Positions 12,190 to 22,972 of a DNA stretch of 64,000 nt are shown here, piece by piece (within the stretch, counting starts at the first letter, position 1; the number at the start of each line of letters is the position of its first letter). A model generated the notes under the pieces. That model had not been told where the DNA came from. It searched no databases and saw only the letters and a program-made list of their open reading frames with translations. This DNA comes from Phycomyces blakesleeanus NRRL 1555(-) (lineage: Eukaryota; Mucoromycota; Mucoromycetes; Mucorales; Phycomycetaceae). The translations under genes and the position numbers were made by a program. Location: assembly GCF_001638985.1 (NCBI RefSeq), contig NW_017265147.1, positions 589,545-653,544 on the forward strand, read 5' to 3'.

Positions 12190-13480
12190 TTTTTGTCAAG
12201 ACCTGCGCTTGAAGGCCGATCCACTCAAGTTTACACCCAAGCTTCTCAACAACCCTCATTCCTGCCTACTCGGCATGGCATCAAATTTACCATGACGGCA
12301 AAGTATTGGTGAAATGCTTTAATGCCAAACTGCTCGGGACAGGTGTCTGAGACACCCAAGTGAACAGCATAGCATTTACTTAGGCACCTTAACTTTGCTT
12401 CGGGTTCGTCCCTCATATCCAGTTCTGTTTACCAGAGCGTGGGTTACAAGTATCAAAGACTAAGCAGAGAGTGACTTGAAAAGCACAGGGATCGTTTCAA
12501 CAGGAAGCAGTAAAATACAGGAGATCGTACTGGTTAATCCATCTGCATTACTTCACGTCCAGGTGCTCAACGAATTTAAAAAAACTCTACGCATCCAGGT
12601 GATACACCCTTATACTTGCACCTTTCTGTGACAATCTTGACCGGCCCCGAAGGACAAAATCTGGAGAGCCAATATCCAACGTCCTAAGAAAATAGCATAA
12701 AGCTACCTCTGCGTTCCTCAGTCCCCTCCATGTTATGTGCCGCACAACACAGAAAAAACTGACGTGGATCTCATCCGGCTTTCGCCTTCATATGACTGAC
12801 TCAGGAAGGTCTTTAACACCAGTTATGCTCTACACTAAGAGCTACTTTCCCTGACGGTACTTGTGATCAGTTGGTTTTTTATAAATAAGTTTAGCCTTCG
12901 ATGAAACTTTTCACCGGGATTAGGGAGTTTGTAAAAACAACCCGACTCATCGGAAGCTACTTAACACAAAGACAAGAACTCAAGACAAGGTGAGGGGATT
13001 GCACCCTCCAATAACCTTTTCCAGGGAGTGAAGGCTACTGACTTGTTGGTATGTCTGGAAAAGCAGTTCACTAGTTCACAATCCAGAGCAGCCAAAAGAC
13101 CACTCCGGTTCAAACATTGGAGCTTCTCCATCTCAAACAATAAAGTCCAAGACAGAATCCCTTTTGGTTTCTTCTCCCCTGCAGTAAATGCAAGTAGAAT
13201 CGCGCAAGGCACAGATCAGATTTCAGACCATAGCACCTTGAGCGAACTCAATGGCCAGACTAGCCAAAGAGCGCAATGCTTCCAATAAAAAACCAGAATC
13301 TCATATTAAGACAAGCCCTATAAATAAGGCGTCTACAATGAGCGAGTTGGAAATGAGCCCGGAGACTCATTGTTAAAGACCATGATATACACATCTTGCA
13401 TGAAAATGTTTACGTATATTCCTTTTGATATATCGTGACCAATAGAATACGAGGTATTCAGGGATCACTGCAAATGTAGA
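12190..13480 (-). other. Unidentified GC-richer segment with splice-like signals
   Basis: Base composition is clearly less AT-rich than both flanks and simple repeats are absent. The minus strand has an acceptor-like TTCTACATTTGCAG at about 13466-13480 and another TTTACTGCAG at about 13180. The longest open stretches are minus 13212-12961 (83 codons) and plus 13028-13288 (86 codons); neither shows a family I know, and stops interrupt all frames within 250-300 nt. It lies immediately downstream, on the minus strand, of the exon-like repeat array at 13.5-14.06 kb, so the two may belong to one transcript. It could be a decayed gene, a non-coding RNA or a retroelement relic. Confidence 0.3.
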
Positions 13481-13504
13481 AATAGAAAGAAAATAGAGTA
13501 AAAG

Positions 13505-14065
13505 GTTAATATACTTATCATGTCAAAGTATGTGCGCGTGTGCGCGTTTACTTACCTAACCGATAATCGCAAAGAGCTTAAAAAGTACTGATGCTCAAAA
13601 GCAAAACGGGACTGGAAACGGGACACTGGATACTGTAATAAAATAAAATAAAACATTAAATCATAGTTAGTGTGTTGATCGTGTCAAAGTGTGGGTATGT
13701 GTGTGTGTGTGTGTATGCGTTTACTTACCTAGCAGATAACCGCGTAGGGCTTAAACAGTACTTGTGCTCGAAAGCAAAACGGAACTAGACACTGGACACT
13801 GGACACTGTCATAAAAAATGAAAGCATCGAACCATAGTTAGTGTGTTGATTGTGTCAAAGTATCTATCTGTATATTTACTTACCTGATACATGAACATGA
13901 CGTGAAGGACCTCTCCGTAGCTACAGTGGAATGGACGCTGGGCATACAAGACAAAAAAAGCACAAGAGACACTGGGCTGTAGTTAGTACGCTGACCGTGT
14001 CAAGGCGTGTGTGTGTCTGTATATTGTCTTACCTGCTATTAGACTGGACATTGTTTTTGAAACTT
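13505..14065 (-). repeat. Tandem array of exon-like modules with splice signals (4 units)
   Basis: The anchor TGTCAA(A/G)G recurs at 13521, 13682, 13853 and 13998 (spacing 161, 171, 145). Read on the minus strand each unit has an intron-like (CA)n stretch, an acceptor (TTATTACAG, TTTATGACAG, TATGCCCAG), an exon-like block and a donor GTAAGTAA or GTAAGACA. The two best-preserved blocks are both exactly 77 nt and share about 75% identity (TTTTGCTTT, CAGTACT/AAGTACT, TTTAAGC cores). Neither reads open in one common frame with its neighbours, so protein coding is doubtful; a spliced non-coding RNA or a decayed gene is more likely. Confidence 0.6.
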
Positions 14066-15540
14066 AGCTAGAGACCGCGTCTGGGGTGCGTTTCCATGGT
14101 AAATATCAGTATGAGCCTTATACAAATGGAAAGATATAGGCATCTAAAGGCGATTTTCTTACCGTGTCGGAAACCAAGGACCACCAAAGGGAAACCAGGA
14201 GGAAGAGGGGGGATTACAAGAAATTGGGAATTGTATCAATTTTTATATGAAAAAAATGGGGCTGGCGCAGCACAGAAGGCGTAAAAGGCCTATTTTGGGC
14301 AAATCAAAACAAATTCATATAAAAACTAAAGGGCTTTACGTTGTAGGTAAAAGTTCTATGCTTTTTGTTCCAGACTATTATCAAAAACCTCTTGGTATTG
14401 CCTAATAAATACATTGAGTAGTACAACCAATGGGTGAATTTGAGTATTACTATGCTTTATATAACCTTTTTATGTCTTTGGAGAAATATATTTTTATATG
14501 TTTCTAATCACACTACTGATGATCATACTGTTTTTTAAAAATCCGCCATACAAATAAAGAAAGCCTCCTTAATCTTCTAACCACAATTTGTTTACTTTCA
14601 TTTCACAAAGTATGTTAAAAGACATGTAAGTAGAAAAGTACTACTATTAAGAAAACAGTGGCATATATTTATTAAAGCAGTTGGTATTCTACCAGTTCTC
14701 AAGTATACTTTTTTTTTAAAAAAAATAATCTATTCAATTCTATATATGTATGCAATATTTCTTTTGAACTACAAGTATAATATTTTTTCTTACTCTTGAT
14801 AGATCAAAATATTGCTATTATAGTGTATATTCACACACGTTAGCCAGCACAGCTTATTATTTACAGAATTATGTTCAAAGACAAATAAATAATTGTATAA
14901 ATGTTATTGCAAAAGAGACTTGAGTGGTTTATATGATAGATTGCTCAAATGGTTAAGAAGAAAAGAGCATATATATTGTCAATATCAGTCTATTCTCTTA
15001 AAAGTAATAGAGAAAATAAAAAGAGAGATATGTTAGGATGATCTATATTACCTTTATTTTCTTATGCTTATATATATATCAGCAGCTAATAGAATAAGAT
15101 AATTAGCAAGAGCAATTTCAGCAGCTTCTTTACAGAAATCTTTTTACTTCAAGTTATAATATATTAAGACTTGTAGCGTATTAATTACTTTTTAACAATA
15201 TTTCAAGGCTTATAGAGATTCTTTCCTTTACGTTAATTTTTATATTTTATACTAGTACAGTCTAAGTATCTATTGACAAGCTGGTGGCTCAGTTGGTTTT
15301 GGACAAGTACCCATATTCAATTACCAACACAATTATTATTATATAAACTATCGAATTATCTCAATAACGTGATATCAGCTTAACTCAAAGAAAACTATAT
15401 AGTCCCAAACAAATCAATCCCATAAAGAACAGTTTTTACACTTATATTTTCTTTTCCTTTCTTTTTTCTGGGTCTCGATCATAAGAACACTACTATTTTC
15501 TACAAAAGCTGTGAATGTTGATCTGACCACCCCTTCTTCT
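14066..15540. other. AT-rich spacer
   Basis: Contains a 62-codon open stretch at 14096-14284 (+) rich in Gly/Lys/Arg without known family, and otherwise very AT-rich sequence. A tRNA A-box-like TGGCTCAGTTGG occurs at about 15286, but without a proper B box (see rejected items). Confidence 0.5.
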
Positions 15541-15544
15541 CTTT

Positions 15545-16195
15545 TTATCTATACTTTTTTCATCAACCATTACATCACATAAACCAATATAGCACGTCTC
15601 ACCACTCTCCTACCAGATTATCTGCAATCCTTTAACATTATATTTCTGTGACCTCCATTCCTCATTCAATATTGATTAATATTGACATTGACATGTTGCG
15701 TGTATATTCACATTTTCGGCCGGCCCAAACATATCACATATCTCTAAATCTTTTTGTATCAATTATGTAAACCAATCGATTAAGTAATACTTTTGGGAAG
15801 AACATGATTGTTACAACTGGCGCAGCAATCAATTGAAAATCATAAGGACTGTAACAATGAACCCCAACAATGACTATCTACCTCTATTTCTCTCTCTTAT
15901 TTTTTTTATGAAGCATAGTTTATTCCAACCTCTTAGTAATAGCTTAGTAATATCTTACTAATTATATTATTTTATCTATTATCAAAATATCTATATAAAC
16001 ATCGAAAGATGAAAGCAATAAAGAACATCCTTACATATCACTTCTATTTTCTTTTTATCTTTCTCGAGAGAACAAGCTGCCAATTGCCAATATTAGGGCA
16101 AGGAGTTGTTAGAGGAGATTGATACATATTCTCTTTTTCTGTTAACCATTTGGACTACTTCTTTATATAAACCAATACATTCCGTCTCAATAGTA
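15545..16195 (+). repeat. Dispersed repeat, copy 2 (LTR-retroelement leader-like)
   Basis: Plus-strand counterpart of the repeat at 11115-11560. TGGCGCAGC lies at 15818-15826, just after TGATTGTTACAA and before AATCAATTG; GAGAGAACAAGCTGC at 16066-16080; ATTGATA...ATTCTC at about 16118. A block CATAAACCAATA...CGTCTCA is present twice here, near 15578 and again near 16165, about 585 bp apart. The duplication and the primer-binding-site-like TGGCGC suggest a remnant of an LTR element, but no coding sequence is left. Confidence 0.45.
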
Positions 16196-16410
16196 TACAA
16201 TGATGATAACAGAAACTCCAAGAGATTATGCCTACTACAAGGCTGATAATTTTGGAAATATTTAACTTGATTTTTTGATATTAGAAATAAAAGTAAAGCA
16301 TATAATAAAGTGCTTTTAGGGGAAAAAATGAGTACATTTACTAGTGAAGAATACTATTAAATAGTAAAATAGTAAAATAGTTCTGTCAATTGTAACTGAA
16401 AGTTGACCCT

Positions 16411-16469
<59 letters not shown>

Positions 16470-18720
16470 TTTTTGACTTTTTCAGTGCCAATACAGCTTA
16501 AGTCGATTTATTAAAAAAATAGAAAATGGGACTAACTGATATGCTCTTAGACATTCAAGCTTACTGTAACTTTTTCAGTAGAAGAAATAAATCAAATTAA
16601 AGTCGGCTACATGAGCTAATTGTTATAAGTTGAGAAGCTTTAATATTAAATAATACTGAGCTAGTGTACAAGAGTAAGTTTATAGAAGAAAACCAAGAAA
16701 TAAAAAGTGGAATTACAAACATAACTAAAACTCTGTGATTGTTTTTTTTTGCTCTTACCTAATATCAACAAGTGATCAAAATTCACTGTATGACTATCAG
16801 TAATATAATGACATAAGTAATTTTATTAAATGTAAGTCTTTCTACTAATAGAAAAAAAAAGGCTGCAAGTAAGATATGTTTGATACGATCCTAAATAAGT
16901 GTCTCCGAAATCAATACTAATAGCTATCCAAAAGATTAGAAACTGTACAGAAAATAAGTATACTAAAATAAAGATGGATAATTTGATTTTGATAATTTGA
17001 TTTACTCATTATTCTCTACCTACTTTAGACTGGGGTATTCTTATAAAAGCAAAGTTATCCAATAAGCTGGCAGACAGGGTAGTGATGAAATAGAACAGAA
17101 GATATGAGAACATAATTACGTGCAAGAATAAAAAAAAATATCCTGCAAAAATCCAGCTATACTTTTTTAGTGTATTATGGTTGAGATAGTTGCAACATAA
17201 GTATACTCTGTCACTATGTCTGTTAGTTTTTTATGCTCACATACGCTTACTCACTCACCCATAAATATACATTGTCCTTCACTAAAATAGAGGTCATAAA
17301 TTGTAGGCGGCTTATCAAACACTTAATGCATCATATGTCTCATATGTAATAAAGAAAAAGCCAAGTTTCCTGCTCCTAAAGTTACACCGCATATTATCAA
17401 ATGCATGGCCCCTAATAAACCCTATATGATGGCCTTGTGAAGTCTAAAGAAAATTATAAATATCTAAGTCAAAATAAAATAATAAAAACCAAATAGCTAG
17501 TGCATACTTTTGCCATCAAATAAGTAGTGGTAGTGATAGCCATATTAAAAAGAAAAGACAGAGTAAGCCTATCAAGTATTTAAGAGTATATTTAATATGG
17601 ATGTCACTCATACTAAAAGTAGTAAGTACAGAAAATAAAAAAAAAGAAAGCATGACGATCATATGCATATTCACGTAATCAGCAAAGAATTTAATTGAAA
17701 AAAAAAACAAATACAAGGGTATTTATGTTTCTACCACTACTCAGCCCACATTCCCTTGCCATTTTCTATAAATTCACTCTTTTTTTTCTGTTTTCATTTT
17801 TCTTTCTTTCTTTCTCTTTTTTCACTTTTTACATGGTAAGCTTGAAACTCTGCTCTCAAAGGTAAGTTACATCTTTATATACCCTTTAATATAGCTGTCT
17901 ATATATTGGGTATTTTCTATAAACTATTACAGCAACGTAAGTACTTTACACCTCAAAGAATTTTTACACGTTTTATATTCTTCACCCATTAAAACTTGTT
18001 ATCCTTAACACGCCAGACAGTACGCTACATGTTTCACAGCAAAACTCTTCTCTGTGGCCTTATATTTTACACTTGGCTTCCATAAACGACTTTATCAAAA
18101 AAAAGTGAAGACCACCAGAAAAAAATCCGATATTCTTTAATATTTATATATTATTATTATTCCGTCTACAATACGAGTATAGGACATACAAAGGGCGCAG
18201 GTTTGTGGTATCAGTATTTCTCCATTCTCAAAATAACTAGCAGCACATATATAGTAGCTAGGAATATATACACGCAGTCAAAACACAATATTGATACATT
18301 ATACCTACCGCCCAAACCATAACCTTGATATTAGGATTATTATTCGAATACCAAACGTTACGCTTAACTTACAGTTAAATTTTAACCACTATAAGTTTAA
18401 TTTCAAAGTCACTCGCCCATAAAACAAAGTAGTAAAGCGGTAAATACATGCAAAAAAGGCTAACAGTGGGATAAAATATTAATATGACAGGTACTAACCC
18501 AGCCAATTTATTATAAAAAATATTACAGCTCTAATACAGGTATAGTTATTCCAGCAGCATATCTATACAGTTGAATATGACAATGCACCAAAGACACTAC
18601 AGACATTTATTGTAAGCCATATCGATAAGTGGAGAGTGAGAATTAATCATAGTTGTGCTAGCAGCAGTTTTTATTTCTACACCAGATAGCTGTGACCTGA
18701 GTATGACTAACTGAACAGCA
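16196..18720. other. AT-rich spacer with (TTTA)n microsatellite
   Basis: Holds an uninterrupted TTTA tetranucleotide tract at about 16411-16472 (some 15 copies). The remainder is AT-rich with donor-like GTAAG motifs near 17836 and 17862 but no reading frame of note. No gene supported. Confidence 0.5.
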
Positions 18721-18734
18721 AGTCTTACTATATT

Positions 18735-20640
18735 GTTACCACGACTACAACGACTACCAAGACTACGACGATTACGACGATTACGGTTAAAACGAACATT
18801 GGGATTATTACGACCATTACGACCGTTACGACCATTACAATTATTACGACGATAACGACGATTACAACAATTACTTTTTTGTATTGTTTATTAGATGTAG
18901 ATTTCTAAGACAATTACGACGATCACGACCATTATTACCATAACGACCAATACGTCCAATAAGACCAATACGAACACTACAACCACTATGACCATAACGA
19001 CGATTACGACGATTATTACCATAACGACCAATACGATCAGTACGAGCATAACCAACATAACCAACATAACCAACATAACGACCATAACGACCATAACGAC
19101 CATAACGACCGTTAAGACCGTTAAGACCGTCAAGACGATTACGACCGTTAAGACCAATAAGACCATTACGACGATTAATTTGCTGTATTGTTTATTAGAT
19201 GTAGAATTCTAGGACAGTTATGACGATTATGACCACTGCGACCACTACGACCACTGCGGCAATTAAGACGATTACGACGATTACGACCATAACGACCATA
19301 ACGACCATGAAGACCATGAAGACGATTACGACGATTACAACGATTACAACGATTACAACGATTACAACGATTACAACGATTACTTTTTTGTATTGTTTAT
19401 TAGATTTAGAATTCTAACACAGTTACTACCACTACAACAGTTACAACAATTAAGACGATAAAGACGATTACGACGATTAAGACGATTACGAAGATAACGA
19501 CGATAACGACCTTACGACCCTACCACCATTACGACAATTACGACAATTACGACCAGTACTTTTCTGTATCGTTTATTAGATGTATAATTATAAGACAGTT
19601 AAGACCATTACGACCATCAAGACCATTACGACGAATACAACGAATACGACCATTACGACCATTACGACCATTACTTTTCTGTATTGTTTATTTGATTCAG
19701 AATTCTAAGACAGTTATGACAATTACGACGATTACGACTATTACGACCACTACGAACATTACAAACATTACGACCACTACGACCATTACGATTATTACGA
19801 CAAGTGAGACCATTGAGACCATTACTTTTTTGTATTTTTATTAGATGTAGAATTTTAAGATGATTACGACGATTATGAACATTGCAACTATTACGACTAT
19901 TACGACCCCTACGATTATTACCACGATTGAGACGGTTGAGACCATTACTTTTTTGTATTGCCTATTAGATGTAGAATTTTAAGACGACTACGACGATACG
20001 ACTATTACAATTACTACGACGACTACGACGATCACGAAGATACGACTATTCCGACCATTACGACCATTACGATCACTATCACCACTACGACGATTAAGAC
20101 GATTAAGACGATTGAGACCATTACTTCTTTGTATTGTTTATTAGATGTAGAATTTTAAGACGATTAAAATGATTACGAAGATTACGACGATTACTACATT
20201 ATTACAATTATTAAGACAAGTGAGACCATTGAGACCATTGCCTTTTTGTATTGTTTATTATATGTAGAAGTTTAAGACGAATACGTCGATATGACCAGTA
20301 CGACCAGTACGACCATTACGACTACTATGACGGCTACGACGATACGAAAATACGACTATTACAATTATTACGACCATTACGACCACTACGATTATCACAA
20401 CAATTGAGACGATTGAGACCATTACTTCTTTGTATTGTTCATTAGATGTAGAATTTGAAGATGATTAAGACGATTACGAACATTACGACTATTACGGCCA
20501 CTACGATTATTACGACGATTGAGACGATTGAGACAATTACTTTTTTGTATTGTTTATTAGATGTAGAATTTTAAGACGATAACGACTATTACGACTATTA
20601 AGACGAGTATGACGACAACGGTATGAAACAAATACGAGAC
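18735..20640. repeat. CpG-dense ACG/ATT/ACC triplet satellite with conserved spacer
   Basis: About 1.9 kb built from degenerate hexanucleotides ACGATT and ACGACC (plus strand), so a CpG occurs at nearly every third or sixth base in an otherwise AT-rich genome. The array is cut by a conserved AT-rich spacer of about 35 bp, core GTATTGTTTATTAGATGTAG, starting at 18881, 19185, 19390, 19566, 19681, 19832, 19955, 20131, 20248, 20432 and 20547: eleven copies at spacings from 115 to 304 bp. The triplet phase is kept within most blocks, giving artefactual Thr-Ile-rich or Val-rich ORFs that end in the spacer (YCLLDVEF-stop). I see no sign that it codes for protein. Confidence 0.85.
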
Positions 20641-20959
20641 GATGTGAATAAGGCTTGGAAAACTGATGGTCAATGGTATCGGAAAAATAAAGACTCAGTT
20701 TTTGACATGACTATACTAGCATCACCCTTTTTATTTATACACAAGAAGACTCTGATATAAGTATAGCCACCCAAAAATTAATTCTAGTTGCATTATTAAG
20801 CGAAAGTGTTTTTTTCTGAAGAATAAAGTATACCTAAATGTGCATCCAGTCTGTACAGTCACAATCAATAATGTTAAATAAAGCCCAAAAAAAAGAGAAC
20901 TTTATGCTCATTTCACAATACGAAGCCTCATTGCTCAAAAATTCATTAATTAAACCAGC

Positions 20960-21480
20960 ATGCCTATTCAAAAATTCCGAAAGAGCTCTCGTGGCTCTTA
21001 TCGTCCACGAAAAGAAGAGAAATATTGGGGGGTTTTTTACCTTCTAAAGACAGATCTTACACTCCGTGAGATTGCAGCGATTGTTGAGATGAAATTGCCA
21101 AGTGTACAAACAGTCAAGAAACGTATACAGGTTTATGGCAATCCACTGCCTCGTAAATCAACTGGCGCACCCAGAAAAGTTGATGAGAGAACCGAAAGGC
21201 ATCTAGAAAGGATTGTACGAGAGGATCCATTTACCTCGTATAATCAACTCAGAAAGGCATTATCATCAATGTCAATCAACATTTGCAGAAACATGGTAAT
21301 TGACTATGTCAAGCGTCTTGATTTCAAATCTTGTATTTCTGCACACAAGTCTCGCTTGACAGAAGAACAGAAGAAGGCCTGACTTTGTTGGGCCAAGTTA
21401 TGGGTGAATTGGTCCAATGAACAATGGGCTAGTGTAGTATAGTCTGACAAGTCTCGTTTCTGCTTGGAAGTCCCACAGAT
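20960..21480 (+). pseudogene. Tc1-like transposase, N-terminal part, interrupted
   Basis: Frame from ATG 20960 reads 140 codons to a TGA at 21380-21382, continues in the same frame to a TAG at about 21440 and loses similarity at about 21480. The N-terminus has the paired helix-turn-helix of Tc1 transposases: DLTLREIAAIVEMKLPSVQT for the first and, after the GRPR-like basic linker STGAPRKVDERT, the second (EDPFTSYNQLRKAL). After the stops the region around the first catalytic Asp is recognisable (SDKSRFCL, family pattern SDES-F). Everything downstream of it, including the other two acidic residues, is missing, so the element is dead and truncated. It directly follows the triplet satellite. Confidence 0.75.
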
Positions 21481-21489
21481 TATTAGCAA

Positions 21490-22215
21490 TCTATTTTTTT
21501 ATAATTTTTTAAAATAAACATCTCAACCTTTGCTCCTACAAAATTCGCAGCTGCTAGCTACATTATGCATAGAGTAACTGCTTTTTGAATAATGACCATG
21601 TGTATTTGTAAATTTTATGTAATTTAATTTTATTCAACATTATTGTATGTGACTGTATCATTATCCTGTTTATGATTTGTACATGAAGGTTTTCTTATCT
21701 TTTTTTTTAGGATGGTGATGTAAAAGTAAAAGAAAGAGCTTATTACTCAAATAAAATAATTAAGTCTTAGATATAATTTTGGCAACTTTTGTTTCTCGCT
21801 GTAATATTATCATTTTATTTAACTATATGATATAGTGGTATATAATAAATCAAATACACTAGTTACTCTGATTGAATTTGAAACATATAATAAACAATTA
21901 TAAAACTTATTTAAGATAAATAGACCATCGTACTACTCAAGTTATTTTTAATAGCAAGAGAGAAATATATAGACCTTTATTGGAGATTTGATACAATCAT
22001 AGATATATGATTTTTAGGTTATAAAAGAGAGAGAGAGAGGAAAGCAAAATAAAGCAAAATACAAATATATATAAATATGTACATAAGATTGAGAGTAAGA
22101 TATATGAAAAAGAGAGGTATGAAAGAGAGATAGAGAGAGAAAATGGTATAGGATAACTGTGTTTTTAGAAACAAACAATAAAGTTTTTTAAGTGACCCTT
22201 TCTTCAAGGAAGGGT
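21490..22215. other. Spacer
   Basis: AT-rich with GA-rich tracts (22027-22040, 22120-22140); contains the 3' flank of the acidic-protein gene that follows on the minus strand. No other feature. Confidence 0.5.
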
Positions 22216-22972
22216 TCAGATTGACCGTCTGCGCTTGCAGGGACGGTATTCCTCGTCAGAATCCTCGTTAAATTCATCTCTTCTACGGACGTGTGATAGT
22301 GAACTCAAGGCTATATAGGGATAAAATATAAAAATGGTAAGCAAATCCACACACACCCACACTCACATATATATATATATCCATGGCTTTAAAATTTAGT
22401 AAACTTACATTGGGTTTCGTCCACTTCAGCACTAAATGATTCGAGACCTATAAGGTATTATATTAGTAAACTATTTATTTAACACTGGTGATAAAATAAT
22501 AGGACGTTAACAACTTACTCTGTAGCCAGGCAAGGGTAAAGTCACTTAGACTTCTATTACCCACAGGGGGTTCCTCCTCGCCTTCGCCTTCGCCCTCTTC
22601 TTCGTCTTCGTCTTCGCCTTCTTCGCCCTCCTCCTCACGGAGGGTTGCCGATGAGGCAGACCAGACCTCATCTTCTCCATCTGAGGAGAGTTCCACCCCA
22701 GATAGTGAGGATTCATCGATCTGACCCACCCCAAGGCCTTCCGACCACGAAAAGTACCCCGAGTCGGGAATTGACAAAGTTGTCGAGTAGGTTTCCCCAC
22801 TCGACACCGACCGATGAGAGGCCATGAATGGCACTGCATCTGGCGCCACTGTTGGCAATGACCATGATGCTGATGATGCTGATGATGATGGTGGTGTTGC
22901 CGATGGTGATGATGGCAATGAAGATGAAGATGACAATGAAGTTCGTGATGATAACAATGAATAGGTAAACAT
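22216..22972 (-). CDS. Acidic Ser/Glu-rich protein, 195 aa, three exons
   Basis: Exons on the minus strand: 22972-22519, 22447-22409 (39 nt) and 22310-22216; introns begin GTAAGTTG and GTAAGTTT and end TATAG. The spliced frame is 588 nt and keeps one frame throughout. The protein starts with a Ser-rich tract (SSRTSLSSSSSLPSS), has a central SIPDSGYFSWSEG segment, a long acidic run (EEEGEEGEDEDEEEGEGEGE) and ends in a basic cluster (RPCKRRRSI) that could act as a nuclear localisation signal. A short amphipathic stretch, SLSDFTLAWLQ, is the only likely folded part. I do not recognise a family. A disordered nuclear regulator is possible but unproven. Another overlapping minus-strand frame (22546-23205) is a shadow. 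Confidence 0.6.

Noticed and set aside
15280..15340. tRNA gene or tRNA-derived SINE (A-box-like TGGCTCAGTTGG)
   Set aside because: The candidate B box comes about 16 nt too early and lacks GGTTCGA; no acceptor stem can be paired.
18891..20445. Val-rich and Thr/Ile-rich ORFs in the triplet satellite
   Set aside because: They are forced by triplet periodicity of the repeat, differ in every block, and end in the non-coding spacer.
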